From: Primula veris
Taxonomy: Eukaryota > Streptophyta > Magnoliopsida > Ericales > Primulaceae
Length of the DNA: 64,000 bases
Direction of reading: 5' to 3'
NCBI GenBank assembly: GCA_963682055.1
Contig: OY821744.1
Coordinates: 24,156,967 to 24,220,966 of the forward strand
Shown here in pieces: positions 1-10,551 of the stretch. The notes under the pieces were generated by a model, which ran no database searches, was not told the origin of the DNA, and saw only the letters and a list, made by a program, of their open reading frames with translations. Each line of letters begins with the position of its first letter. Within the stretch, counting starts at the first letter, position 1. The translations under genes were made by a program, and so were the position numbers.

Positions 1-300
1 TACACAGCCGATCGATTAGGGTTCAGAGCCGATCGATCGGCCAATCACACTGGAAAATTTGTTAATTTTTAACGCAGGAGTAATTTGATAATTTTCCAGT
101 CAAACCGTAAATCTGACTTACGAACTATAAGTTTGACTTACGGTTTGACTTAATTCAATAACCATAAGTCAAAATTATGGTTTTTATGTCAGAATTATGG
201 TTCGTAATTTTTTTTTTACGGTTTGAGCATGAAAAAATTTATAATGAAGTCGAAAAATCCAGCGTCAATACACTAACCAATCAAAAAAATTGTAAATAGT
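1..300. repeat. Inverted-motif repeat cluster, probably the end of a transposon cut by the window
   Basis: Positions 1-45 contain two copies of a GCCGATCGAT motif. Positions 105-235 contain repeated direct and inverted copies of short words such as CGGTTTGA and its complement TCAAACCG, and ATTATGG with CCATAA. Such clustered inverted words are typical of subterminal regions of DNA transposons. No partner end or target duplication is visible inside the window, so the family is not assigned. Confidence 0.35.
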
Positions 301-3300
301 ACCAGACCTACTATTTTTCTCCAAATTCTCATCATTCAACACTTCCTTCATACTAACCATCTCCAACAAAATTTATAAAGGCAAAAACGAAAAAATTGAA
401 TAACCCCAGGGCCAACAGCATAAAAATCTCAAAATTCGGAACTCGATTCTTTTAATTATTTCGGTTAAAAACAAAGAAGATTGTAACTCCCCTAAGTTAT
501 CTTGATTGAAAGATTGTAAATCGAATTAAGTCTTTTTTTTTGTGTGTGGTAAAAGTGGTAATTTGATGGGAGAAGAAAGGAACAAGATCGAATATAGAGA
601 TAAATTAGACTGATAAGAACGACAGTTTTAGTTTGTAAAATGACTTGTGTAATTTTAATTTTAATATGTAAACATAATGGGCGGTGAGATGGGTTATTGC
701 CGCAATAATGGCTGCAAAACAATTGCTTCCCCCCTCCCTGCCCCGCTTTCACGAATCAAACCCAAACGAACAATGATATGTAGATCCATTTTATTTTCCC
801 ATCAAGTTCTAGGTTGAGTTTTGAGTATTTTTGCTTTAAACTTTCAATATTTCCCCGGTTTTAGTTTTAGATTTTCAACTTTGTCGAAACATTTTATTTT
901 TATTTTTTTGAGTTTATTTTTATTTGTGACTATTCATGATGCTATGTGATGCTAGATATTTAACTCTCGATTGCCATTTATTGCTTTATGATGATATGTT
1001 TTATTTAAACTCTCGATTTTCCTTCGATGCCCTATGATGCTATGGATATTTTATATATTTTTGTTCGTGTTGCTCTCTATTTTTTATTTTAATTCTTGTT
1101 TTATTTTTTTATGCCTAAGTTTTGTTTTGCTTTTTTAGATAATTAAAATTCAAACTTTAAAACATCCAAGAGGGGGAAATCAAGAGAAATCAAAAGTTTA
1201 ATTTTTCATTTTTCTGCTTTGTGAGCTATTGCTTAATGATACTCTTTATTTTTTTCAATTTTGATTGTTGTTTTTAGTGTTTTTGGTATTTAGTTTTTAA
1301 TTTCCTGGTGAGAATCATCGAATTTTACTCTTCTTATACTATATGTTGCTCTAAAATGCTCTTTTTTTTTATTTTTATATATTGATGCTATACAATGCTC
1401 TTGTATTTTCGATTTTATTATTAATTTTCTTGTGTTTTCATTTGTTTTAACTTATCCTCTATGATTCTACTGGTTTCTTTATATTTTTCTTTGTATTTTT
1501 TTTTCCTATAGTTTACTTTATAAATCGTTTTCTTTTTTTATAACTTGACATTTGATAGGTTTTTCTAATTTATATTATTTTTATTGTATTTTGATATGAA
1601 AATAGTAGTAGTTATTTTGTAATTTGAAAACCCCACTATTTATGGAGGATAGAAAATGGTTAGATATTTAAGTGAAGGGCGATTTTAGTACTTGATAAAT
1701 TAATGTGTATCTAATATTAAACAAGAAATTCATATTTGGGTTTTTTTAATATTAAAATGATAGCATCGTACTAAACCCAAATTTCCCCTAAAAGTTAAAC
1801 CTATTTAATTATATTTTGGTTATTTGACGGTTATTTGATAAGAAGGCGATTTACTGTTTGCACTGAGCTTCAAATTTTACGAGAATTTCTAAAACAACGT
1901 AGAACGACACCGATGCAACAAAAAAGGATCGCTAAGTTGGTGGATTTCGAGTACAAAATTGTTTGGGAACAAGAAAAATCTGACGATCCAGATTTTCAGC
2001 AGATAATTTTTTTTGTACGAAGTGCTAGTTCCACATTATACTGAAAGGGCCAATGTGATATATGAGTTTAAAGATTTCAACAAGTCATTTTAAATTCGTG
2101 CGACACATAGTGAGGAGAAAACTTCACAGTTAAACGTGCTTAGTTTTAAATAATATCATGATTAGTGACCCCACCTGAGAAATTGTGTCAAATCGGACAA
2201 AATTGTTGATATACGAGTGGTGGTTCGGCATGTGTGGCCGGATCGTTACAAAAACTGAGTTGCCGATTCATTATCACAAAGGAACATGGTACAGAAGAGT
2301 TGGACACTGACAACCTTGAGCTCAAGGTTAACGACGAATAGGGGAGAAGTGATGAAGATCCACCCGACCTGCGTGGGGGTCGAACAAGTTGCCTTTTTGT
2401 TACTTAGAGTATTTCCTAATTGTTTTTGTGACGCTATGATTGAAGACGAAATGACAACAAATTTTATTTTTACTGATGACTGTTTCACTCATTCGAAAAA
2501 CTTGTGACAGATTTGACTATCTTTAATTGAATTTTATTTTATAGTATATTCTTCAACTTATACCTAAATTTTCTCAACAAATTATTTGTAATTTTTGCCT
2601 TTTGAAAATTTGATCCCCATTGGAATGAGCAAATAATAAAGTTACATAATAAAACATTGTTAAATTTAGTTGGGTTAGTTGGGAATATTAATGAATTCAC
2701 TTCTACTTCATTTATTATAGGCTACGTACAAGCGGCGTTGCCAGGGTGCATTATTTCGTGGAGCCGGCATAAACCAATGTAACCCATTTTTCCATAAACA
2801 TCAACAATAGTTTACTCAAAAAGATGAACCTATTCATTTTAATTTTCCAAACCTTTTGCTTAAAGCACCCACTTTTTATGCTTGTCGACACCTTTATCGA
2901 TTAGTAATACGTAGATACATTATGCTGACGGTCTATTTCTCTTTGTTTTTTCCATCTTTCCGCCCTTTCACAATGTTAACCTCTTTTGAAACCATACAGT
3001 CAAACAAAGCTTTTCATTTTTAAATACATGCTTGTTCATAAAGATTAAATGATGCCTAATTGCCATGATCAAGAAATTTTTAAATGACTAATTAAGCTAG
3101 CTACAAGGCTAGCTACAAAGGATCTATGTAGCGAACTTTATACCAAAACATGAGTATGGATTTTATATACGTATAACTCAATGAGAAAAAGCAAAAGAGG
3201 AAGTTTATAACTGCATAAATAATAAGAAAATATAGTGTGGGGTAATTAGATTAACGAGTTAGCCCTCTGCCTCATGAATGTATTAGATCATTATATTAAG

Positions 3301-3360
3301 TCAATTAACTAACCGTTAATCATTCCAGTAGAATATTTACATTTTCAAAAAAAAAGAAAA
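301..3360. other. AT-rich intergenic DNA without a supportable gene
   Basis: This stretch is dominated by T-rich and A-rich runs. The short open frames at 1835-2044 (plus) and 2246-2507 (both strands) have no recognisable motif, no splice context and no promoter, and are probably chance or very old transposon debris. I see no RNA gene or complete mobile element. Confidence 0.5.
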
Positions 3361-3369
3361 GTGGGAGTA

Positions 3370-3565
3370 GAACGTTAGTATTGCTTGTAACAGTGACGCT
3401 GTTAAGGGCATAAGAGTATGTTTATCGCATAGCTGTTGCGGAGGGTAGAACCCCGTTTTTTAAGGCAGCTACCTTTAGCGGTGGGAGTTGCCTTTGCCCT
3501 TCCGGTGCCATTCGGTTCCCCCTCCCTCTTCTTTCAGTTCGCAGCTCACGTATACCGTGGGTTCC
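3370..3565. other. Short GC-rich island in AT-rich DNA
   Basis: About 190 bases with many G and C runs lie in flanks that are almost pure AT. A minus-strand frame crosses it (3422-3622, 66 codons) but has no family I recognise. The abrupt change in composition suggests a small inserted fragment, for example of an organellar sequence or transposon, but no target duplication or terminal repeat could be seen. Beyond it, 3566-4200 holds only AT-rich low-complexity sequence. Confidence 0.3.
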
Positions 3566-4204
3566 CCTTTTACTGATTTTTTTTAAATCTAAATAAAATC
3601 GAAAATAATTAAAAACCTTCAATTAAATTCAAAAAAGATAAAAAAAATTTTAATTCATAAATTAATCTGTAACTAGTTTTTTTTTTTCATTTATAAATCA
3701 CTTTTAATTTTTTTTAAAAGGAAAATGTCAGCTATTTATAGATATAGTTATATTTTAAAAATAGGTTATTTATTAGAAATAGTTTTATATCTTTTATATT
3801 TTTTTCATCAAAAGAAAAGAAATAGTTTTTTATTATTTTATATTAAAATATTTAACATCGTGTCTAAACCAAAAACACCAATCAACAGTCGGACTTACTA
3901 AATTAACTAAACCAACACTTTAAACGCATACACAGTTAAATATGCTCTAAGGGTGCTAATGGCCCGTTTGTGTTTTATTATTAGCACAAGCCTTCATTTG
4001 CTCTTTTCTATTTTATTGTTTGTTAAGCTATTTTTATTTCTTATTTTCATTATTCACAACTAGAACATTTGTATGTTTCTTAATACTTAAAAGGGTCTAC
4101 AAGATCACTCACATTTTAATCTTCATTTATTCATGTTATGTAAAATTTGAAGATTTATGATGTTAGTTAAAAATAGTTAGCATGGGTATACTAGTTAAAA
4201 ATAA

Positions 4205-4385
4205 GGAAAATTTGCGTTTAGTATTAGAGCATCCATAATAGTTTTAAAAATAAAGAAAATTTGCGTTTAGTATTAGAGCATCCATAATAGTTTTGTTAAT
4301 TTTTTAATGTTAAGTACTGACACATCATCGTTTAAAAATATGTTAAATGACACATATGCATCTTAAATTTAATAAGTATGTAGAC
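4205..4385 (+). repeat. Truncated MITE-like repeat with a partly duplicated end
   Basis: The word GAGCATCCATAATAGTTTT occurs twice (about 4227-4246 and 4277-4296), followed by a block ending near TAAATTTAATAAG. The same block recurs near 24600-24710 and 24940-25045. The right end seen in the 24.9-25.3 kb copy is missing here, so this copy is truncated. Confidence 0.5.
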
Positions 4386-4980
4386 ACCAATTTGGGTATA
4401 AGGTTTGGTTGAATATTACCGTAGGTTATGCACTTTTGGAGTTACACAGCACATGAACGTATAAGAAATCTTGTTTGATTAGTTCTGATATGATTATAGA
4501 TTGAATTTTCTTCAAAGTTTGAACCATCCTTTTTACATCTTATACTAAATGGAACGTGTACATTAATTTAAATACCAGTAATGTACTATGACTGTTATCC
4601 TACAGAAGGATGGCTATTGAACCTATGCCAAGTAAAGAATTAAAATGAATAGTAATGACAAGTAAGCAATTATCTTTTCTGGAAGTTTTAATAAAACTAG
4701 TGGCTACTCTCATAGAATTCCTATCAAGCAACAAACTAGAAAGTAGAAAGGGAACCTGATGAAATGTCATACGTTCGTTGCTTTCACTTTCATTTATTTG
4801 TGGTTTGTCGCCTTTTGGAATTGTCGGATCATCGAATATCTCATTTACTTTTTCTTTTTTTATTGTGTTGTACCCACGCGATATCTAAGTCATGCGTCAG
4901 CTGGTCAAATATGTGTTTTCCCAGATATTGTCAGTCAAAGATGCATGTTCCCAAATATTGTCAGTTAAAGATGTATTATC

Positions 4981-5086
4981 TATGCTCTATAAATACCTCT
5001 CAATCTTTCTTTAGACTCCGTCATCATCTTGCATATGCTCTATAAATACCCCTCAATCTTTCTTTAGGCTCCGTCACCATCTTGCA
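4981..5086 (+). promoter_or_regulatory. Tandemly duplicated core promoter of the first antisense gene
   Basis: A 53-bp unit occurs twice in direct order (4981-5033 and 5034-5086) with only a few differences. Each unit has a perfect TATA box, TATAAATA, at 4988-4995 and 5041-5048. The ORF starting at 5157 lies about 110-170 bases downstream, a normal plant spacing. This suggests that the antisense genes are transcribed from an internal promoter rather than from the LTR. Activity is inferred, not shown. Confidence 0.6.
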
Positions 5087-5156
5087 TAAGTTTGCTGTAT
5101 TTATTTCTTACTCATCATCTTTTTCACTTTTCTCTGTTATATAATACCTTTCAAGA

Positions 5157-5627
5157 ATGTCGGAGCCAACGGTGAGATACCATGCTCAGATGAAGGACTT
5201 GAATGCTGATGTGTTTCAGGTCCGTCATTGCATGGCCAAACTCGAGACGGAGTATGGGAATCTGGCATTGAGTCTGTTTGACTCCTATCCCGAGGAGACT
5301 ATCAAATGGACCAAAATTTCAGCCCTAAGTCTTCAGCTCGATCAATTGTTGTTGCGGAGGGGTCAGTTGACTAGCTCTTGGTATGAGGCCGAGGAGATTT
5401 GGGAACAAGCGCATGAAGAATTTGACAACGGTACTCAGGGCCTTGCCAGCATAAAGGATGAAAATGCTCGGCTTAGAGACCATATCACTGCCCTTATTAG
5501 GGAGAATGCGTCTTTGTCCATTATCAACTCCTCGTTTCGGGCTCGGTTAGCTCGCTTTGATCGTGCGGCTCCTCGGGAGCCTTTTTCTTGGTCGGGCAGT
5601 TCGGCTTTCCCGTCCGCTGGTACTTGA
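5157..5627 (+). CDS. Antisense accessory gene 1 of the retrotransposon, coiled-coil protein, 156 aa
   Basis: An intact ORF lies downstream of the doubled TATA boxes. The first ATG after them is used as start. The protein is charged and likely helical: residues about 10-45 and 75-135 are rich in E, R, L and Q with a heptad-like pattern, and the C-terminus is rich in Ser, Phe and Gly. No enzymatic motif is visible. It is one of several small plus-strand genes antisense to the gag-pol of the surrounding Tat element. A diverged paralogue lies on the minus strand at 21109-21615 inside another transposon; both share the words LSLFDS, QLDQLLLRR and AHEEFDN. Conservation of the frame between the two diverged copies argues that this is a real protein. 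Function unknown. Confidence 0.7.
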   Translation: MSEPTVRYHAQMKDLNADVFQVRHCMAKLETEYGNLALSLFDSYPEETIKWTKISALSLQLDQLLLRRGQLTSSWYEAEEIWEQAHEEFDNGTQGLASIKDENARLRDHITALIRENASLSIINSSFRARLARFDRAAPREPFSWSGSSAFPSAGT

Positions 5628-5754
5628 TTTAATTTTGCTTGCTTCTTTCATAGTTGTATTTTCCTCGTCTTGTTTTCTATCCTATCTGTGGTTGAACTAT
5701 TGGGCTCCCTCGTACTTAGTGAGTTCTTGTAATTCGTAATTTCTTTTTAAATTT

Positions 5755-5950
5755 GAACTGTTGCATCGCTTCGTATTTTGTGCCCTTTTGTATTTTGAAC
5801 TGTTGCAACGCCCCGTACTTTGTGCCTTTTCGTATTTTGTGCCTTTTTGTATTTTGAAATGTTGCAACGCCCCGTACTTTGTGCCTTTTCGTATTTTGCT
5901 ATTTCTTTTTGATTTTGAACTGCTGCAACGCTTCGTGCTTTGTGCCTTCT
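5755..5950 (+). repeat. Short tandem repeats in the 3' region of antisense gene 1
   Basis: Units of roughly 55-65 bases built around GAACTGTTGCAACGC and GTACTTTGTGCCTTTTCG are repeated about four times with variation. The captured homologue in the 20-23 kb element has a related degenerate series (reverse orientation, about 20835-21010), so the repeats were present before the copies diverged. Confidence 0.65.
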
Positions 5951-5957
5951 GATTTCC

Positions 5958-5965
5958 TATAAAAG
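5958..5965 (+). promoter_or_regulatory. TATA box of antisense gene 2
   Basis: A perfect TATAAAAG lies 85 bases before the ATG at 6050, followed by a pyrimidine-rich leader. It indicates a second transcription start in the antisense block. Confidence 0.5.
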
Positions 5966-6049
5966 CTCCCTACTGTAGGCATTTTATTAAACTTTCCTTC
6001 TCTCTCCTTTTTTATAACTCTTGTTTCTTCTAAACCGCTTTTTTCTGAG

Positions 6050-6412
6050 ATGGACCCCGTTACCAGATCTGCTGCCAAGAGGAAAGCCTTTCTTGAAAAT
6101 GAGCCTACTTATAGGTTGCCTCTTCCTCCTGGTTTTGAGGATTTGACTCCGCTTGAGTTGAAAGAGATCGACGTTTCGTGGCTGAAGGTGGAGCTCAAGT
6201 GTTCTGAGACTGAATGCAAGAGGTATAAGCAGTATTGGGACAAAGAGAGGGCTGCTCGTTACGAAGTCGAGGAGAAGTGCAAATCTCAGGCTTGCGTTCT
6301 ATGACAAGCGGAGGTCGGTATCTCTCGCATGGTAAGGGAAAATGAGCGTCTTGAGGAGCTCTTGGCGAAGAAGGATGTCGATGTGGGCGGTAGTTCTAAG
6401 GTTCAGAAATAG
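6050..6412 (+). pseudogene. Antisense accessory gene 2, coiled-coil protein broken by one stop
   Basis: The frame runs from ATG 6050 to TAG 6410-6412 (about 120 codons) with one internal TGA at 6302-6304. Translation on both sides of the TGA stays in the same style: charged, with an E/K/R/L-rich helical stretch after residue 45 and a second one after the stop (words MVRENERL and ELLAKK). The TGA is most simply a CGA arginine codon changed by C to T. A TATA box lies 85 bases upstream and a poly(A) signal AATAAA at 6508-6513 downstream, so it looks like a complete small gene. No family is recognised. Its position between antisense gene 1 and the PF04195 gene marks it as part of the antisense block. 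Confidence 0.6.
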
Positions 6413-7039
6413 AAAGGGTGGTTTTTGTAATAAAATTTTCTTTTGTATTTGTTGTTTTTGTGTGACTTCAATCAGTTGTATTTGTTTTGTTTTTCCCTTT
6501 GAGAATGAATAAAAGTAATTTATTATCTGCTTCTCTTTAAGATTCGCCTGTTGCTCGATATTTTTTTTGTTCTTCGACGTGTGAATATGTTGATGTCGGG
6601 CATTTGTGTTTTTCCGGCTTCTGGATGAGATGTGCTTTTTTTTTATACCTCGGTATGGGACACCGGGGTCATCCCCCCGGAGACCGTTGCTAAAACGTTT
6701 AGACTTATGTGCGGTCGACTTAGGAACGGTCGGCGCCTAACTTGTGCGGTGTCCCCCCTCCTTTATGTATTATTGCTCGACGTTTCTTGCATTACTGTTG
6801 CTGACGTATGTTTAACTCTTTTCGAGGTGGGTTCCACGGGCCGTTTATATCGGTTCTATGATCTGGAGCGTTGATTTTTTGAAAACAGCGACGGTTTGTT
6901 GACTTTTCTGTGGCTGAAAAGGGGGAAACCTCTGTCACACGAAAGGACGGTTATTATTTTATTCATTTTTTACGGCTCCCCTCCTTTATCTTCTCTGAGT
7001 AATTCTTTTTGTTCTTATCTTATAATTTTCTCAACATTT

Positions 7040-7165
7040 ATCCCTTATTCTCTCTCTCTAAAATATTTGCTACTGCTCTCTCTCTAAAATTTTCGTTGCT
7101 ACTCTCTCTTTAGAGTTTATTTCTCTCTCTAAAATTTTTGTTGCTGCTCTCTCTTCCTACCATCG
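7040..7165 (+). repeat. CT-rich tandem leader upstream of the PF04195 gene
   Basis: Four variations of a roughly 30-base unit combine TCTCTCTCTAAAATTT with GTTGCTGCTCTC. Pyrimidine-rich repeated leaders are common in plant 5' untranslated regions. The ATG at 7168 follows directly. Confidence 0.5.
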
Positions 7166-8074
7166 TAATGGGTGTAAGTGTTTTCTTGACTTCTGTGATT
7201 CTATGTATATGCCTTTGCTTATTCCCTAGATTTATTTGTCTTCGTTTGCATGTATATCGTGTTGATCCTTTTTGTTTCCCTGTAGGTTCTTGTATTTGTT
7301 TGTTGTTGGTGGGCTTTTGTCATTTGGTTGAATTTTTCTTTTGTTGGGTTTGTGGGTAGGCTTTAGACTGGAAATTTTCTTCGTTTTATCATCCACTTGG
7401 TTTTTTATTCATTTTACTGTTTTAACTTTGGTTGTTTTTGTCAGTACCCCTTGCTTTGGCTTTTGTATTGATGGCGTTTTGTTTATGCTGTTTTATTAGG
7501 ATTATTTGGCCCAACTTGGCCAATTCTCCGAGGGGGATTTTAAACGTCGGGCAGGGATACCCGATGACGTACACTTGCGTCTGCCTATTACTGAGTAGGA
7601 GGCATTGGGGTCCGTACCTGAGGGCGAGGTCGCCATTCGGGCCTCTGCCCTTTTGACCGGGGGTCTAACGCTCCCTCTATCTGACTGGATGGCTTCTTTC
7701 TTTGAGGCATTCCGAATTGCGCCTTGCCAGCTTGTTCTTAATAGCTACCGTATAATAAAGAATGTTAAGAGGCTGTCTGAGCTGGCTGATGTGAGGATCG
7801 AGCTTAAAGACGTGCTCGGGATATGTGGCTCCTATCTTAGGTCGTTACGTATCTTTGCTCGACTCGTGCTTGACATCCCGGACACGAACAAGGAGCATAA
7901 CCTTGACATATTGATTGTGCCCGGAAATTGGTGTCCTCTGGGTCATCTTATTCCCGGCCCCGCTGTTGCTCCTCCCCCTATTCCTTCCCTCGGTGCTCCT
8001 AGTGTCGAGGTTCTTCTGGCTCTATGGAAGTGGTGGGGCGCTGACCCGATCAAGCAGGCAGAAAGCCATGCCGC

Positions 8075-8363
8075 TGTAATGACCCGGTCCTACACCGAAC
8101 CGTCACGCCCGTATCAACAATATTGTCCGCTTTGGCACAACTTCCCAGGGGGGTCACCCATCCTGGTACTACTCTAAGTTAAGCACGCTTAACTGTGGAG
8201 TTCCGTCCTCGCTATTGTGCCGCACGGCTTTAAAAGGCCTTGTTGATAGGAAATGGATCTTTAAGCTCATATACCACACGAGTACTCTCGTATCTGGGCG
8301 ATGTGGGACTGACGCACAACACCGCACCACATAATTTCCTTCCTGAAAATCTGGGTCGTCACA
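8075..8363 (-). repeat. Cassandra 3' LTR (left copy)
   Basis: 289 bp, beginning TGTAATGACC and ending GTCACA on the plus strand. The 5S-like segment lies at about 8135-8208 on the minus strand. It differs from the right LTR by scattered substitutions and small indels, so insertion is not very recent. Confidence 0.9.
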
Positions 8364-8457
8364 ATCACCCTCCCTTTAGGCACGACGTCCTCGTCGGGCA
8401 CGTCGTCCTTCAGGGGTCCACACACACGTGCTAGTCCCCACATTTCCGGCCAGATAG

Positions 8458-8471
8458 AGGCTCTGATACCA
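8458..8471 (-). promoter_or_regulatory. Cassandra primer-binding site (tRNA-Met type)
   Basis: The minus strand reads TGGTATCAGAGCCT, two bases after the 5' LTR end. It is complementary to the 3' end of plant initiator tRNA-Met, the usual primer of Cassandra. Confidence 0.85.
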
Positions 8472-8473
8472 CC

Positions 8474-8766
8474 TGTAAGAACCCGGTCCTATGGACCGAA
8501 CCGTCACGCCCGTATCAACAATATTGTCCGCTTTGGCACAACTTCCCAGGGGGGTGTCACCCATCCTGGTACTACTCCAAGTTAAGCATGCTTAACTGTG
8601 GAGTTCCGTCCTCGCTATTGTGCCGCACGACTTTAAAAGGCCTTGTTGATAGGAAATGGATCTTTAAGCTCATATACCACACGAGTACTCTCGTATCTGG
8701 GCGATGTGGGACTGACGCACAACACCGCACCACAGAATTTCCTTCTTGGAAATCTGGGTCGTCACA
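8474..8766 (-). repeat. Cassandra 5' LTR (right copy) with 5S-like segment
   Basis: 293 bp, TGTAAGAACC to GTCACA. The 5S-like segment is at about 8536-8610 on the minus strand. In Cassandra this segment carries the internal RNA polymerase III promoter boxes; it is not a functional 5S gene. Confidence 0.9.
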
Positions 8767-9196
8767 GCCGCTCCCAAGTTACTCGGGTATGTGGCTGAGC
8801 CGGGAAATAGGTGCACCAATCCGCCCGTAATTCCTAATAAGACTGAGGACCAATTTTTGACTATGGTCAAGTCTCGGGTTTTATCCCTTGGTGGGAGGAA
8901 AACTGCTCGTGCTGCTGCCGTTGTGGCCGAGGTTCCTGCGTCATCGGTGACACTGACTGGTTATCGACGATCAGCTGAGCCCCGGCTTGAGCCCCCAAAT
9001 AGGGCGAGGGTGTCGGTTGTCATAGAGACACCGATGAGTGAGGGGGCGACGGTTGTGGGGTCTGAGGATGTAATGCATTCTCCCTTAAGGGATGATTTAA
9101 TTTTGCCCGACCCCGCCGGGGCTAGGACCTCTTAAAACTATTATTGGTTACTCTTGACTTTGTTTTCCTTGGATTCATCTATTATTTTTGTCTTTC

Positions 9197-10339
9197 AGTC
9201 TTTGACTTCCTCATTGGTTACTCTTGCCCTTGCTCGGTCTATGGGCATTGTTTTGTATCAGGGGCTGTTTGATGATATATTCGATCATATGAACTATCAG
9301 GACATAGATCGGGATATCTTGGATCTCCCCAACATCTCGCCACCCCGTGCTGAGGCGGAGGTTGGCGATCAAGGGGCCCCTGAGACCGAAGTTGTTGCAG
9401 CCCGAGTGGGGGAGGAGGTAACAGAGGTGGAGGCTTCTGAGGGAGCCACAAGCGAGGTGGCGGTGGACGAGGTTCGTATGAACCGGTATATTGGCCGGTG
9501 CGGCAGTCAATTGCTCCAGCAACCCTGATTTTCGAGGATGGGGTATACTGCTGTTTTGCCCCTTGTCTACAAGGATATCGAGGGGATGGCTGGTCGTGCT
9601 GAGATGGAGGCCGTTGATGAGACTAGCGACGATGCTCTTCGGGTATAATTTTATTGTCTGGTTTGTTTTGGTATCTTTTTTGGCATTTTTTCGTTTGTTT
9701 TGGTGTCTTATAATGTTTCGTTGCAGACTTTCCTCTCGTGTGTGGATCTTAAGAGACGGTTCACCGCGTCCCGCTCTCAGTTGTCAGTGCTAGAGGCTTA
9801 GACGAAGCTATGGGATGAGGAAAAAGCCAAGTTGGTGGCCGAGGCAGAGCGTTTGGCCGAAGAGAATGCCAAGTTGGTGGCCGGGAAAGAGCTTTTGGCC
9901 GAAGAGAATGCCCAGTTGGCGGCTAAGAAAGAGCTTTTGGCCGAGGATAATGACAAATTAGTGGTTGAGAAAGAGGTTGAGGCCTAGTGTGAAGAGAGGG
10001 TCTCCTCTCTTGACACATGTGTCTACCGTGGAGGCGGCCCGGGCAGATGATCGGGGCACGTTCATGAGGATAGCTAATTTCCATGCTTTCAGCTCCCATG
10101 TTCGGGCTCTGAACTTGGTTAAGGCACCTCATTCACACCCGGCGTGGTCGGCTTTTGTTTACCCCGCATCTCGTGTGTCGCCTCCTCTTCCTCTAGATTG
10201 GGCTAACATTCGGGATGATGAACTTCCGGTGCTACCTGGACATTTGACCTCTGCTGTGCCCTGCCTTCATTCCAGAACAGGTTCTGCCACTTTTCGGTCT
10301 TCTACTCCCCGGCCTTCGTCCGCTCAGATTGACCATTAA
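9197..10339 (+). pseudogene. Antisense accessory gene block 4, acidic and coiled-coil exons, broken
   Basis: After the acceptor TCTTTCAG (9189-9196) an acidic frame (9241-9528) is rich in Glu, Val and Ala with the words EAEVGDQGAPE and VEVTEVEA-like repeats. A further acceptor TTGCAG precedes an exon at 9727. That exon encodes a striking coiled coil in which the words LAEENAKLVA and ELLAEENAQL come from a roughly 42-bp DNA repeat present about three times (9810-9975). TAG stops at 9799-9801 and 9985-9987 both look like changed CAG codons. A last Pro/Ser-rich frame runs to 10339. It is probably part of the same transcription unit as the PF04195 gene (such proteins often have long coiled-coil tails), but exon joining cannot be proven. 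Confidence 0.5.
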
Positions 10340-10551
10340 ACACGCTTCCTTTGTAAATGCTGTGTAGCATGTGTAGATTTTTGTTTTGGTGCCCGACTTG
10401 TGGGTCTTTTTGGATCTTGATAATATGCACACCTTGGAAAATTTATTATATTTCTACTTCGTTCTTATGCTGTTTGGTTTTTCTGTTTCTTTTTCTTGTT
10501 CGTTGCTTGTTGCTTGTCTTCGTATTTTTGAAGGACATAAAATCATGTCAG

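Larger units (their letters stand above)
8075..8766 (-). mobile_element. Complete Cassandra TRIM retrotransposon nested in the PF04195 gene
   Basis: Two direct repeats of about 290 bp, each starting TGTAA and ending GTCACA, flank a 110-bp internal region. Each LTR contains a reverse-complement 5S rRNA-like segment (recognisable by CCCAGG, TCACCCATCCTGGTACTACT and AAGTTAAGCA-CGCTTAACT), the defining mark of Cassandra. The element reads on the minus strand. Next to its 5' LTR (the right one) lies a methionine-tRNA primer site, TGGTATCAGAG on the minus strand. The 5-bp target duplication GCCGC is perfect (8070-8074 and 8767-8771). It has no coding capacity, as usual for TRIMs; mobilisation needs proteins from other elements. 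Confidence 0.95.
7168..9135 (+). pseudogene. Antisense accessory gene 3 with putative gypsy-type transposon domain (PF04195), interrupted by Cassandra
   Basis: A likely micro-exon ATG GGT (7168-7173) is followed by the donor GTAAGT, an intron to the acceptor TTATTAG, and a long exon from 7500. The exon encodes the hallmark GLTLPLSDWM followed by FFEAF and IAPCQLVLNSYRI, which matches the start of the PF04195 domain found in plant gypsy-associated genes. A TAG at 7596-7598 (CAG changed to TAG) breaks the frame early. At 8075-8766 a complete Cassandra element separates the front from the rest; the frame resumes in the same phase at 8772 and ends at TAA 9133-9135 with a Pro/Ala/Arg-rich tail. 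This gene type is known antisense in Grande and related Tat elements. Its molecular role is unknown. Confidence 0.75.

Noticed and set aside
6632..7656. Several hydrophobic plus-strand ORFs (6632-6874, 6896-7087, 7138-7359, 7432-7656) as membrane proteins
   Set aside because: They lie in T-rich leader and intron sequence; T-rich DNA gives Phe/Leu-rich frames by chance, and the PF04195 exon is in another frame.
8135..8610. 5S ribosomal RNA genes on the minus strand
   Set aside because: The two 5S-like segments are inside the LTRs of a Cassandra element with target duplication and primer site, and are diverged from 5S; they are not rRNA genes.
9211..9522. Minus-strand ORFs of 103 and 70 codons
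   Set aside because: Shadows of the acidic plus-strand antisense gene.
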